Below, piece after piece: positions 35,081 through 44,170 of a stretch of DNA of 48,660 nt; the first letter of the stretch is position 1; every line of letters begins with the position of its first letter. The position numbers were made by a program, and so were the translations under genes. The DNA comes from Bacillota bacterium. GTDB lineage: Bacteria > Bacillota > Clostridia > Clostridiales > Clostridiaceae. The DNA is taken from positions 1 to 48,660 of the forward strand of contig JAEXZL010000142.1 in NCBI GenBank assembly GCA_023451395.1, read 5' to 3'. The notes under the pieces were generated by a model. The model saw only the letters and a list, made by a program, of their open reading frames with translations. It was not told the DNA's origin and searched no databases.

Positions 35081-35875
35081 ATGCACACAGGAAAAGAAAA
35101 TAATAAGAATAAAAAGGTTCAAAACCCTAATTCTTTAGAAAGTGATAACCAAGGAATTAGAATAAATAAATTTATTGGTGAGAGTGGATTTTGCTCCAGG
35201 AGAGAAGCAGATAGACTTCTAGAAGCTGGAGAAGTAAGAATTAATAACAAGGTTGCCAAATTAGGTGATAGGGTCCTTCCTAATGATACTATTACTGTAA
35301 AGGGAAAGGTTCTTACAAAGGAGGAGGAGCTTGTTTACATTGTATTAAACAAGCCTATAGGGATTACCTGCACCACTGACACCTCCATAAAAGGTAACAT
35401 AGTTGATTATATTAATTATCCTAAGAGAATTTTTCATGTAGGACGATTAGATAAGGATTCCCAAGGTCTTATGCTTATGACCAATGATGGAGAAATAGTT
35501 AATAAGATTCTAAGAGCAAGAAATAATCATGAAAAGGAATATATAGTTACTGTTGATAAACCCATAACTGATGAATTTATTAAAAAAATGGGCAGCGGTG
35601 TAGAGATATTAGACACTGTGACCAGGGATTGTTTTGTAAAGAAGGAAGCTAAGAGAACCTTTAGAATTATATTAACCCAAGGACTTAATAGACAGATAAG
35701 AAGAATGTGCGAGGCTCTAGGCTACAATGTGGTGAAGCTCCAGCGTATAAGAATAATGAATATCAAGCTAGGAAGCCTTCCCTTAGGACACTGGCGTTAT
35801 GTCACCCCTAAAGAGCTTAAGGAACTAAAGCATTTGATTACGCCCTCCTTAAAGACTGAAGAAGCATCACTATAA
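35081..35875 (+). CDS. rluF: 23S rRNA pseudouridine synthase, RluF-like
   Basis: A 264-residue RsuA-family pseudouridine synthase. A charged N-terminal tail of 25 residues precedes an S4 RNA-binding domain (RINKFIGESGFCSRREADRL) and the catalytic domain with Asp in GRLDKDSQGL. The segment MLMTNDGEIVNKILRARNNH is characteristic of the RluF branch, which modifies 23S rRNA near position 2604 in E. coli. GGLNRQIRRM-type (QGLNRQIRRMCEALG) substrate loop is present. AAGGAAAG precedes the ATG. Confidence 0.88.
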   Translation: MHTGKENNKNKKVQNPNSLESDNQGIRINKFIGESGFCSRREADRLLEAGEVRINNKVAKLGDRVLPNDTITVKGKVLTKEEELVYIVLNKPIGITCTTDTSIKGNIVDYINYPKRIFHVGRLDKDSQGLMLMTNDGEIVNKILRARNNHEKEYIVTVDKPITDEFIKKMGSGVEILDTVTRDCFVKKEAKRTFRIILTQGLNRQIRRMCEALGYNVVKLQRIRIMNIKLGSLPLGHWRYVTPKELKELKHLITPSLKTEEASL

Positions 35876-35943
35876 TTACAGATCTTTGCACTATAATTCA
35901 CTTTCTTCAAAATAACTAAGTTATATATCTTTCTATAGAGTAT

Positions 35944-35970
35944 AAAAGCGGCTGCTACGTCGCTTTTTTT
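35944..35970 (+). terminator. Terminator after rluF
   Basis: AAAAGCG pairs with CGCTTTT around a 10-base loop and is followed by TTTATTTT. It lies about 70 bases past the rluF stop codon. Confidence 0.75.
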
Positions 35971-36050
35971 ATTTTCTAAATCCTTCTATTTCATTAACTA
36001 TATTAGTATAAAATGGTATAATATAATAAAAGAATTAATTGGTGATTTAT

Positions 36051-36209
36051 ATGAAAAACAATATAATCTACGTTGACTTTATAGCTAAAACCAGAAGAGA
36101 ATTCTTTTTAAAAAAGATTATAAGGATACTGAAGTGGAAGCTTATTTTTTTTCTGAAAAGAAAAAAATCCTCTTCTCTTAAGGGTAAAAAAGCAAAAAAT
36201 ATATTATAA
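36051..36209 (+). CDS. Small, highly basic hypothetical protein (52 residues)
   Basis: An ATG at 36051 opens 52 codons ending in TAA. The start is MKNNIIYVDFIAKTRREF, followed by a Lys/Arg- and Phe/Ile/Leu-rich stretch (KKIIRILKWKLIFFLKRKK) and a polar basic tail. It could form a cationic amphipathic helix. A TATAAT at about 36017-36022 and a weak GGTGAT ribosome site precede it; ispF follows 46 bases later. I recognise no family. The promoter and position support a real gene, the weak ribosome site argues for caution. Confidence 0.45.
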   Translation: MKNNIIYVDFIAKTRREFFLKKIIRILKWKLIFFLKRKKSSSLKGKKAKNIL

Positions 36210-36255
36210 TAATTGCTGTGATATGTACAAATCATAAAAGAATTGGAGTGATAAT

Positions 36256-36729
36256 ATGAGAATAGGTATGGGTTATGATGTGCACAGGCTCACAGAAGGA
36301 AGGCGCCTCATTATCGGAGGAGTAGATATTCCCTTTCACAAAGGTCTTTTAGGCCATTCTGATGCAGATGTTCTACTTCATGCAGTGATGGATGCACTTT
36401 TAGGTGCCGCTGCCCTAGGAGACATAGGAAGACACTTTCCCGATAACTCCCAGAGCTTTAAGGATATCTCAAGTCTTATCCTTTTAAAGGAGGTTAAAGA
36501 ACTTTTAGACCTTAAGAGTTATGAAATAGTAAATATTGATGCAACAATAATAGCTCAAAAACCAAAGATGGCCCCCTTTATACCAAAAATGGTAGAAAAT
36601 ATTAGCAGTGTACTAAATCTGCCTTTAGATTGCATTAATATAAAGGCTACTACAGAAGAGGGCTTAGGGTTTACCGGTAGTGAAGAAGGAATATCTAGCC
36701 ATTGCATATGCTTATTAAATAAAAAATAG
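36256..36729 (+). CDS. ispF: 2-C-methyl-D-erythritol 2,4-cyclodiphosphate synthase
   Basis: A 157-residue trimeric zinc enzyme of the non-mevalonate isoprenoid pathway that cyclises CDP-methylerythritol phosphate. Zinc ligands Asp8, His10 (GMGYDVHR) and His42 (DADVLLHAVMDALLGA) are in place, as are GDIGRHFPD and the C-terminal KATTEEGLGFTGSEEGISS. GGAGTGAT precedes the ATG. No ispD is adjacent in the window. Confidence 0.97.
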   Translation: MRIGMGYDVHRLTEGRRLIIGGVDIPFHKGLLGHSDADVLLHAVMDALLGAAALGDIGRHFPDNSQSFKDISSLILLKEVKELLDLKSYEIVNIDATIIAQKPKMAPFIPKMVENISSVLNLPLDCINIKATTEEGLGFTGSEEGISSHCICLLNKK

Positions 36730-36752
36730 ACTTCAGAAGAAGTCTATTTTTT
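36723..36752 (+). terminator. Terminator of ispF
   Basis: AAAATAGACTTC pairs with GAAGTCTATTTT around a 4-base loop, followed by more Ts. The stem overlaps the ispF stop codon. Confidence 0.9.
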
Positions 36753-36777
36753 CTAATATTATAGTCTTTTATGTTCT

Positions 36778-38049
36778 TTACTTTTTTGGAGCAAGTACAG
36801 CCTGTGCATTATATTCACTGAATATTGCCATAGTACTGTTATAGGAGTCCTTTGCTTTTTCTATCTCCACTGTATCATAAATGTTAAAGGTATATTTCTC
36901 ATCCAGCTCATTTAAAGGAAGAATTTCATAGGAATATTTTTCTCCCCCTAAATCCTTTCTATAAACCCAGGTAGGTATATAGCTAACCTCAGAAATATTC
37001 ACACTACCATCCTCTTGCTTTTTTAAATCAACATTCACTATTATTCCATCCTCAGGATATTTATCACCTAATATTTCTCTCCTTTGGTTAGAAAGAAAAT
37101 TTCCTAAGGAATATAAAACCAAGGTCTTTTTACCAGAAACCTCAGAGCTTATATACTCCATTGGCTGTATCACATGAGGATGGCTTCCAATAATAAGGTC
37201 TACTCCTAAATCTGCTAACTTTTTCGATATTTTCTTTTGGTAGTCATTAGGATGTCTATCATATTCATTTCCCCAATGCATGAGAAATATTATTACTTCA
37301 GCACCCTCTGACTTCATAGCTGCTATTCTCTCCTCCATATCCTTATAGTTATCCTCTAGTTCAGAATAATTAAAGGTGTCCACAAGGTCTAAAGCCTTAT
37401 TGGGAATTACAATAGAGTTAATAGCCCTTTTGCCTCCTCGTTTTGGCGTTTCAAAAACATAATTAGATATTCCTAATTTTACTCCCTTTACTTCTTTAAC
37501 CACATAGGTTTTATCCTTAGCTTTACTTTTTATTCCCACTAAATCCAGATCCTTATCTTTAATAACTTCTGCAGTTCTAAGAAGACCATCTAAGCCCCTA
37601 TCTATTATATGATTATTTGCAGCACTAACAACATCAAAGCCACTATATTTTATAGCATCTACAATTTCATCAGGGGAATTAAAAAGTGGAAAGCCTGAAA
37701 AGCCTTTCTCTTTTCCAGAAAGGGTTGTCTCTAGATTTGCTATAGCTAAATCTGATTCCTTAATATATTCCTCAACATGTTTAAAGTTATCAGTAAAATC
37801 ATAACTATCAGTGCTTTCATCATACTGAGAATCAATCTGTGTATCGTGGACTATAACATCTCCTACAGCTGTGATTCTTATGATGTTTTCATCATCCTTG
37901 GGACTTTCATTCCCTAAGTCTGGAGTTTCACCATTGCCATTGGATATTCCACTTATATCAGAACCTTTTTCTCCATTGAAAAGTTTTCCCTTACAGGCTG
38001 TAAGAGGGAGAATGATAACTATTGCTAATAATAGAACTAATTTTTTCAT
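36778..38049 (-). CDS. CapA-family lipoprotein (metallophosphatase fold)
   Basis: 423 residues. MKKLVLLLAIVIILPLTAC is a lipoprotein signal with Cys19 lipidated; a Gly/Ser/acidic linker leads to a CapA domain. The metal-binding motifs of the calcineurin-like fold are visible: AVGDVIVHD, NLETTLSG, AANNHIIDRG, MHWGNEYDRHP and GSHPHVIQP. CapA proteins take part in making or anchoring poly-gamma-glutamate, but many clostridial members are unassigned, and no capB or capC is here. A second CapA protein starts at the right end of the window. Confidence 0.87.
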   Translation of the reverse strand: MKKLVLLLAIVIILPLTACKGKLFNGEKGSDISGISNGNGETPDLGNESPKDDENIIRITAVGDVIVHDTQIDSQYDESTDSYDFTDNFKHVEEYIKESDLAIANLETTLSGKEKGFSGFPLFNSPDEIVDAIKYSGFDVVSAANNHIIDRGLDGLLRTAEVIKDKDLDLVGIKSKAKDKTYVVKEVKGVKLGISNYVFETPKRGGKRAINSIVIPNKALDLVDTFNYSELEDNYKDMEERIAAMKSEGAEVIIFLMHWGNEYDRHPNDYQKKISKKLADLGVDLIIGSHPHVIQPMEYISSEVSGKKTLVLYSLGNFLSNQRREILGDKYPEDGIIVNVDLKKQEDGSVNISEVSYIPTWVYRKDLGGEKYSYEILPLNELDEKYTFNIYDTVEIEKAKDSYNSTMAIFSEYNAQAVLAPKK

Positions 38050-38252
38050 ATATGCACAGCCTCCCTTTATATATTTAAGTATATCCGTCTATATAAAAGC
38101 TAAACCCATAAAGGCAACTTTTAATCACTCTATTAATACGTAAATTTATATGGCACAGTTCGACATTAACATTTTTTTAATAATATTCCATATTTATTAG
38201 CATTCACCTTTGCTATACACAAGAATATTAGCATATTATCAAGAAAACATAA

Positions 38253-38288
38253 AGAGTATATTTGAATAACAAGCTTCAAATATACTCT
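38253..38288 (-). terminator. Probable terminator of the yhf/php operon
   Basis: Perfect 14-bp stem, AGAGTATATTTGAA with TTCAAATATACTCT, around an 8-base loop, followed on the minus strand by TTATGTTTTC. It lies about 23 bases past the yhfW stop. The remaining 200 bases up to capA show no gene. Confidence 0.75.
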
Positions 38289-38310
38289 CAAAGAAGTTTC
38301 CTAAATAAAA

Positions 38311-39522
38311 TTATCTAATATCCATCAAAAAGGATCTGCCATTTTCCGGAGATGTCACCTTGAAGAAGTCTGCCACAGTAGCGCCAACATCTGATAAGGT
38401 AGCTCTTATTCCTAAATCTATCTTCTTAATTTTCTCCCCATAGATTAATAAAGGGACCATCTCTCTTGTATGATGACTGTGCCCAATAGTAGGATCATTA
38501 CCGTGGTCCGCCATAACAAGAAGTATATCTTCCCCATGAATCTCCTTCATTATATCACCTATATATCTATCTGCAATAAGTAGCTTTTCAAAATATCTAT
38601 CCACATCCTCACTGTGACCGCTAAGATCAGTTTCCTGAACATTTGTGCAGATAAATCCCTCCTGCATATTTCTTAGTTCCTCAATAGTTACCTTTAGGAC
38701 TTCTTCTGTATCCACCCCTGTGATGCTTTTTCCATAGTCATTGGCTACTATATCTGCAACTTTGCCAATGAGCACCACCTCCTTACCTTCCTTACCCATT
38801 ATAGTAGGTACCTGGACACTTTCATCTATTCCATAGCCAAGATGTATTACTCTATATCCTTTATTATATACTCCAGACTTTGGAGCATTTATTCCTATAA
38901 AACCATTTTCCTTTTCTTCCTGAGCCATAAGAATATCCTCAAGGGTAATTCCTTCTCCGCCAAAGGTTATTACTCTAGAAACATAGGAATGCTTTCTAGC
39001 TATCCGTCCTATTTTCAATACCTCTTCAAAGGATATTAAATCTAAAGCAGAGGTAATATTGTAGGCCTGACCTGGATCTGCCTCTATATTATCCGCTATG
39101 GTAAGAGCGTCCATTACCTTTAAGTACTTACCTTTACTTCCATGGACATAGGATACCTGATAACCTTCTTTCTTTAAGGCTTCATATATCCTGTCTGCTG
39201 CCTTGTAAAAAGGCTCCTTAATAGGATTTTTGGGCTTTGTACCCATGATCTCCTGATGGCCATAGAAGGTATCTGCTCCAAAGTGCATAAGCTCTCCTCT
39301 TCCAAAGGTACAGTTTTCCGAAAACTTCATACCGCCTATTTCCTCACCTAAAGCATTTATAAGACCAAGTCTTTCTAGGCTATTAAGCTTAGGGCCTCCT
39401 TTCTTTGCTTGTAAAATATGCTTACAGGTGTTAGCTCCTATATCTTCAGGTCTAACCTCTTTAACATCCTTCATACATCCAATTCCAAAGCCGTCTAAAA
39501 CAATAATTAAAAATCTCTTCAA
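38311..39522 (-). CDS. yhfW: YhfW: phosphopentomutase-like metalloenzyme
   Basis: About 403 residues of the alkaline-phosphatase superfamily, DeoB branch. Metal sites are visible as VLDGFGIG near the N-terminus and MADHGNDPTIGHSHHTREMVPLL near the C-terminus; GADTFYGHQEIMGTKP is the mutase-type cap region. Its place at the end of a yhf/php operon and the absence of nucleoside-salvage genes make YhfW a better call than true DeoB. The long frame begins with a GTG inside the AAAGGTGG ribosome site, so the TTG nine bases after it (MKRFLIIVLDG) is the likely start. The substrate is unknown. Confidence 0.85.
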   Translation of the reverse strand: MKRFLIIVLDGFGIGCMKDVKEVRPEDIGANTCKHILQAKKGGPKLNSLERLGLINALGEEIGGMKFSENCTFGRGELMHFGADTFYGHQEIMGTKPKNPIKEPFYKAADRIYEALKKEGYQVSYVHGSKGKYLKVMDALTIADNIEADPGQAYNITSALDLISFEEVLKIGRIARKHSYVSRVITFGGEGITLEDILMAQEEKENGFIGINAPKSGVYNKGYRVIHLGYGIDESVQVPTIMGKEGKEVVLIGKVADIVANDYGKSITGVDTEEVLKVTIEELRNMQEGFICTNVQETDLSGHSEDVDRYFEKLLIADRYIGDIMKEIHGEDILLVMADHGNDPTIGHSHHTREMVPLLIYGEKIKKIDLGIRATLSDVGATVADFFKVTSPENGRSFLMDIR

Positions 39523-39606
39523 AGCAAAAACCACCTTTCAATATTTTGTATGTGAAATAAGGCTGTGAGTTAAATAAATATCCCACTAGCCTTACAAATT
39601 TTATTA

Positions 39607-40764
39607 TTATAATTTTCTTCCTTGAGCATCATAAAAACCTATTATGCATGGGGCATCCTTGCTTATACCCCTTACCAAGGCCACTGTACTTCTTGTAACA
39701 AATATTTGTGACCTAAAGGCCATTACCACTGTTTCACCCACTTCGGCCTTCTCTTTGAGCTCAAAATGATAATCTATGCTCTCAAGACTTGGTGCCTCAA
39801 CTTTTATATTTTTGGCTTCCTCAAGACTTTTACCAACCAGAGCATTTTTCATATGGGAACGTCTGTAATGTCCTCCTCCATAACAGTAGCTTTTATCTCT
39901 AAGATTGTGAGATATCTCACTGACATAGACTATGGCTGGCTTTTCTGCACCTTTATGGCAACTATTATAAGGAGTGGTTCCTGTAAGACTATGCCCTGGC
40001 TCCCCGTGGGTACCTCCCTCAGCAGATATAAGCCCAATATTCTCAAGGGAGGTGGCAGAAGGCATGTTCATCTGTGTTATCTTAATATCAAAGCTTCCTT
40101 CAATAAGCTCCTTAGCCTTTTTAAGGGTCTCAACATTTTTTGTCTTAAGGATACTGTCTTGCCCTTCATCAAATAAAAAGCATGGAAAGGAGGTCAGCCC
40201 CGTAAGCTTAATATTTTTCATAGTCATAAGCTTCTTAACCACTGGTAAGAGCTCCTCAAGATAAAAGCCACCATATTGTCCAGGATAAAGATTATCTCCT
40301 TCCTCCAAAACCCGGAGCATAACCTCTTGGATAATTCCAAGCCTCTCACAAGTATCAGATATCTCCTTAGCCTTTTCTAGGGAATAAATAGTTATTATCT
40401 CTGGCCTTCCTAAAAGCACTTTTTCCATGAGCTGATTCGGTATCTGTACCAAATGCCCTACATGTCCAAGCTTTATTCCATTATCCATAAGCCTAAGTGC
40501 CTCTTTAAAATCCACTACCACTGCACCATCATAGCCCATTTTTTCCAGTTCTTTTGCAATATATGGATTTCTTCCAAACTGCTTTGTCATATAATATAAC
40601 TTTATTCCATAGCTATCTCCTGCTTTTTTTATTTTCTGAGCATTTTCTAGTAAAGTATCCACATCAATTAAATAGGTATCCGGAAGAATTTCTCCACTTC
40701 TATGAAGCTGAAAGGCAGTCTTTATTAATTTTTCATTTTCCTCTATTGTTTTATTAAGAAACAT
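39607..40764 (-). CDS. yhfX: YhfX: alanine-racemase-like PLP enzyme
   Basis: A 385-residue fold-type III PLP protein. The PLP lysine is expected at Lys61 (YYMTKQFGRNP) at the end of the first barrel strand. The later PSATSLENIGLI and GGTHGEPGHSLTGTTP segments look YhfX-specific. Members of this fold are racemases or decarboxylases of amino acids; the E. coli counterpart lies in the php operon and has no settled reaction. It is between yhfS (12 bases) and yhfW, with GAGGTGA before the ATG. Confidence 0.85.
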   Translation of the reverse strand: MFLNKTIEENEKLIKTAFQLHRSGEILPDTYLIDVDTLLENAQKIKKAGDSYGIKLYYMTKQFGRNPYIAKELEKMGYDGAVVVDFKEALRLMDNGIKLGHVGHLVQIPNQLMEKVLLGRPEIITIYSLEKAKEISDTCERLGIIQEVMLRVLEEGDNLYPGQYGGFYLEELLPVVKKLMTMKNIKLTGLTSFPCFLFDEGQDSILKTKNVETLKKAKELIEGSFDIKITQMNMPSATSLENIGLISAEGGTHGEPGHSLTGTTPYNSCHKGAEKPAIVYVSEISHNLRDKSYCYGGGHYRRSHMKNALVGKSLEEAKNIKVEAPSLESIDYHFELKEKAEVGETVVMAFRSQIFVTRSTVALVRGISKDAPCIIGFYDAQGRKL

Positions 40765-40776
40765 TCTTTCACCTCG

Positions 40777-41886
40777 CTAATTTTCATCTGTCAAAGCTTT
40801 TTCAATGCTTCTTCTTAGGATTTTAATTACCGTATCTGCACCACTTCTCATAGGATTAATTCTAATCATTCTCTTTTCTAAAGACTCATCAGCTTCTTTA
40901 AAGGTTCCTGAAACTCTATAAAACATAGGTACAAATTCATATTTTGATTCAGCTCCTACTGGATTTGGCGCTGCCCCAAAGCTCTCTGCAGCCCTTATTA
41001 CCTCAGGAGCAATTTCTCTCTCTAGCTCTACTAAGAGCACCTTAGATTGAGCATTGGCTAAAAAAGCCCCTTTGACACCCTGAACCTCTCCCGTAAGTAA
41101 TCTTTTAACCAGCTCCTCATTTACCTCTGATTGAAGAGCTAATGCTACAGGTGCATATATAAGTCCTCTTAATACCTCCATAGCCTCAAAACCTTGGACC
41201 TGGCTCCCTCCAGAATAATTAAAAGAATTAACCTTGTTTATAAGGTCCTCCCTGCCTACTAATACTCCTACGCCCTCAGGCCCTAGAAGCTTAAAAGCAG
41301 AGAAGGCTGATAAATCTGCACCCCATTCTGTTCCTATTTTATTAACCTTCATTACTGCATAGTTATCATCTGTTAAAATGATAATATCCTTATTTCCTTT
41401 CTTAATTGAAGCTATTACCTCCTCCATAGAATAGGAATCTTCTATCTTCTGCCTCGTATACTGAACAATAGCCCCTTTTATATCTGGATTTTCTCTAATT
41501 ACCCTAGAAATATCCTTAGAGTTATTAAAGTCTACTTTAAGTATCTGAAGATTCATTGTTTTAACCGTTACAAGAGTGGTTGGGTAAATGGGAGCATCAT
41601 GAACTAATATCTTATCACCAGGGGATAAAAAGCTTATAAGTCCCCATCTAATTGCTCCAGTACCTGCACCTCTTACAAGCACCGCCCTTTCTGCCCCAAA
41701 GAATTCTCCTATAACCTTTTCTATCTTTTTTGTGTAGCTTGGTTTGTTCAGTCCCTGTACCACTCCTAAATCTCCTAGAGAGAGAACCTCACTTCCCTTA
41801 AAGTTTTCCGTTACTATATCAATTAGCTTAAATTGAAGAGCCTTAGCCTCTTCTAGTGTTATTGAGTGTAAAGGATAGGTTTTCAT
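40777..41886 (-). CDS. yhfS: YhfS: aminotransferase-like PLP enzyme
   Basis: About 369 residues of fold-type I. The Schiff-base lysine is probably Lys199 (DLSAFSAFKLLGPEGVGVL), preceded by the cofactor Asp in LTDDNYAV; GAGTGAIRWG is the phosphate-binding loop. The layout resembles cystathionine-lyase/selenocysteine-synthase-like members of the superfamily. An ATG three codons upstream abuts the AAAGGA site, so the second ATG is preferred. It follows php by under 20 bases. The reaction is not established. Confidence 0.85.
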   Translation of the reverse strand: MKTYPLHSITLEEAKALQFKLIDIVTENFKGSEVLSLGDLGVVQGLNKPSYTKKIEKVIGEFFGAERAVLVRGAGTGAIRWGLISFLSPGDKILVHDAPIYPTTLVTVKTMNLQILKVDFNNSKDISRVIRENPDIKGAIVQYTRQKIEDSYSMEEVIASIKKGNKDIIILTDDNYAVMKVNKIGTEWGADLSAFSAFKLLGPEGVGVLVGREDLINKVNSFNYSGGSQVQGFEAMEVLRGLIYAPVALALQSEVNEELVKRLLTGEVQGVKGAFLANAQSKVLLVELEREIAPEVIRAAESFGAAPNPVGAESKYEFVPMFYRVSGTFKEADESLEKRMIRINPMRSGADTVIKILRRSIEKALTDEN

Positions 41887-41904
41887 TTGCAGCATTCCTT
41901 TCTC

Positions 41905-42780
41905 TTAGCTTAAAATTCTTCGTATATTCTCATCAGTCATATTGGCTATAGCCTTTTCACTTACCCCACTCTCTCTAAGAGAAGGCAAAAATTTATCTAA
42001 AAGATAGCTATATCCAATTCCTCCCTGAACTTTAAAGTTTGATTTTCTTGTAATATCCATAGATAACAGCACCTTACCACTTAAGCCTCTCTCTGCTATC
42101 TCCTTTAATAAATCTATTCTAAGGCCATCTGGCTGATAATTTTCTTTTCCAATGGTATCAAAAGCAACATTTGCCCCAGTATCAATAAGTCTTAATATAT
42201 AATCTAAACTTCCACTTAAGTCCACATGGCTAATAATAACCTTATCCAGATTAATGCCATAATTTTTAAACATCTCTATCTGCTCAAGTCCCATAGTTCC
42301 TAAGGTTGTATGGGTTATTATTGGAGCTCCTGTTTCTATATGAGCCCTTGATCCTGCCTGAAATATCTTTCTTTCTATAGGTGTTATAACATCCTTGCTG
42401 CTGCCAATTTCACCAATTATAGATGCCTTTTCATAGCTACCCTCTATACCTTGAAGTATTTCCGAAATCATGAGCTTTGCCATTCCCTTTTCATCAAGGT
42501 CATAGGCCTCCTTAGGTAAGAAGGGCTCCTTATAAAAGCCTGTGGCAAAGAGAATATTTAACCCTGTCTCTTCAGCTACCTTCTGCATATAAGGAACATC
42601 TCTTCCCATTCCTCTATTGGTAAGTTCTATGATATTCCCTACACCTTTTTCTTTTAGCTCTATAAATTCATCTACAGTATCTCTAAAACAATCTAATCTG
42701 CAATCATCGTTCTTCTTAACTCCTGATAAATCAATAGCTACATGCTCGTGACTATATGTCATTCCCTTTTTCAGCTTCAT
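41905..42780 (-). CDS. php: Php (YhfV): phosphotriesterase homology protein
   Basis: A 291-residue amidohydrolase-superfamily metalloenzyme. The binuclear metal ligands match E. coli PHP one residue earlier: His11 and His13 (SHEH), Glu124 in IIGEIGSS where phosphotriesterase has a carboxylated Lys, His157 (IITHTTLG), His185 (IISHVDLS) and Asp242 (LLSMDIT). Such enzymes hydrolyse phosphoesters, lactones or amides; the natural substrate of PHP is unknown. AAGGAGAG precedes the ATG. It sits in the middle of the yhf operon. Confidence 0.92.
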   Translation of the reverse strand: MKLKKGMTYSHEHVAIDLSGVKKNDDCRLDCFRDTVDEFIELKEKGVGNIIELTNRGMGRDVPYMQKVAEETGLNILFATGFYKEPFLPKEAYDLDEKGMAKLMISEILQGIEGSYEKASIIGEIGSSKDVITPIERKIFQAGSRAHIETGAPIITHTTLGTMGLEQIEMFKNYGINLDKVIISHVDLSGSLDYILRLIDTGANVAFDTIGKENYQPDGLRIDLLKEIAERGLSGKVLLSMDITRKSNFKVQGGIGYSYLLDKFLPSLRESGVSEKAIANMTDENIRRILS

Positions 42781-42814
42781 AACAATTCTTCTCTCCTTCT
42801 CTTTTCTAAGGTTA

Positions 42815-42842
42815 ATGGGAGGTATAAACCTCCCATTTTTTT
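42815..42842. other. Hairpin between yhfT and php
   Basis: ATGGGAGG (42815-42822) pairs perfectly with CCTCCCAT (42829-42836), followed by seven Ts on the plus strand. All surrounding genes run on the minus strand, where the hairpin lacks a T-run. It can stop antisense transcription and, in the sense mRNA, protect the 3' end of the yhfT part. Confidence 0.7.
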
Positions 42843-42848
42843 ATAATC

Positions 42849-44132
42849 CTATGAAGGTAGGTATAGTCCTATGGCATAGAGAATATTGATTATTATTCCT
42901 ACAGCAATAGCACCTACTGGACCAACAGCCATGTCAACAATTGGCTTTCTTGAGGTCTTGTTAAGAACATAAATTCCTATAACTATGAAGAATCCTAGAT
43001 TTCCTGCCATAGCATGAGCAGCAAGCATACCGCCTATTAAAAGTGCTACTTCTAACACTCTGCTCATTGCAGTTCTTATATTATCTCCAGCCTTCTTTAT
43101 TCCAGGGAACTTGTCCATACCCTTAGCCATAACATCTAGTAGAAGTATTTCTACAGCCATTACAGCAGCACCAGCTACAAAAGCTAAAATTGGGTTTCCA
43201 ATTAAAAGCCCTACAACAAATACGAAGGTCATTCCCGCAGGAGCATATACACCAGTAGTAATAGCAGTGGTAGCTACAAGAGGTATAAAGCCAATGGCTC
43301 TTGCAAAGGCAGTCATAGCTGCTTCTACATTATTTCCTTCCTTTAAGAGGTTTAGTGAGATAGGATCTCCTGCTACCATTGAAAGGCTTGTGGCTGCTGA
43401 AATAAGTCCTCCCATAACCACTAATATAGGAAGGTTTTTCTTAATTTTCTTAACTCTTTCACTAAAGAGAGCTGTTAAATCAACCTTTGGTGCATTAGGA
43501 TCAGGCTTTTCTCTCATAGCAAAGATTATAAGTATTATCATACCAGCTAAAAGAGCCATACCATCAGCATTTAAGGATACCTTAAATCCACCTATATTAA
43601 ATTTACCCCAATACTGGATAAACTGTCTTACTAAGAAGGAAACCACAAGAGTAATGGCACCATTTTTTACTCCAAACTGATATGCTACAACCAATGCTGG
43701 GAATACAGCAAAAGCAGCATTTATAGGATCCCCTACCTTCCCTAGATTTGAAAGGAAATTTATAGGAAGCTTTGCAAATAAATCTACGATAAAATCAAGT
43801 CCAACTACTATTCCAAGTCCATATGCAGCGCCTATAACTCCTGCTATTAATACACCAGCCTTGCCTCTTGGACACCAGGTACCTATTATATCTGTTCCTA
43901 GAAGTATGCTGTGGATAAGAATTATGGTAGCTGCAATTGACACAGGTATACCATAGCCTATTACAAGACCAAAGCCTAAAGCAAAGGAAGTAGCTGCTAT
44001 AGCCTTTTTATCCATTCTTCCTTCAATATATTCAGGCATTATTGGCCTTAATCCATCATTAAAGACTGCAACACCTAAGTTTGCAAGTATTGCTGCTAAT
44101 GCTCCTAAAAGAGCTATTACTAAATAATTCAT
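42849..44132 (-). CDS. yhfT: YhfT: multi-pass membrane protein, probable transporter
   Basis: A 427-residue protein with ten or more hydrophobic helices and many Gly/Ala-rich segments (VLIAGVIGAAYGLGIVVG, TTAITTGVYAPAGMTFVFVVG), interrupted by one cytosolic loop rich in Lys and Asp near residues 205-235. YhfT homologues have no proven substrate. As the only membrane protein of the operon it is the likely uptake or export system for the pathway compound. It follows yhfU closely, with AAAGGGGGA before the ATG. Confidence 0.85.
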   Translation of the reverse strand: MNYLVIALLGALAAILANLGVAVFNDGLRPIMPEYIEGRMDKKAIAATSFALGFGLVIGYGIPVSIAATIILIHSILLGTDIIGTWCPRGKAGVLIAGVIGAAYGLGIVVGLDFIVDLFAKLPINFLSNLGKVGDPINAAFAVFPALVVAYQFGVKNGAITLVVSFLVRQFIQYWGKFNIGGFKVSLNADGMALLAGMIILIIFAMREKPDPNAPKVDLTALFSERVKKIKKNLPILVVMGGLISAATSLSMVAGDPISLNLLKEGNNVEAAMTAFARAIGFIPLVATTAITTGVYAPAGMTFVFVVGLLIGNPILAFVAGAAVMAVEILLLDVMAKGMDKFPGIKKAGDNIRTAMSRVLEVALLIGGMLAAHAMAGNLGFFIVIGIYVLNKTSRKPIVDMAVGPVGAIAVGIIINILYAIGLYLPS

Positions 44133-44170
44133 TATGATCCCCCTTTATAATTTCATTATGTTAATTTTTA

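Noticed and set aside
38311..39522. Housekeeping phosphopentomutase DeoB
   Set aside because: Motifs are shared, but the gene is the last of a yhf/php operon and no nucleoside-salvage genes are present.
43111..43680. 189-codon plus-strand ORF within yhfT
   Set aside because: Antisense shadow of a hydrophobic, Gly/Ala-rich coding region; no ribosome site and low-complexity translation.
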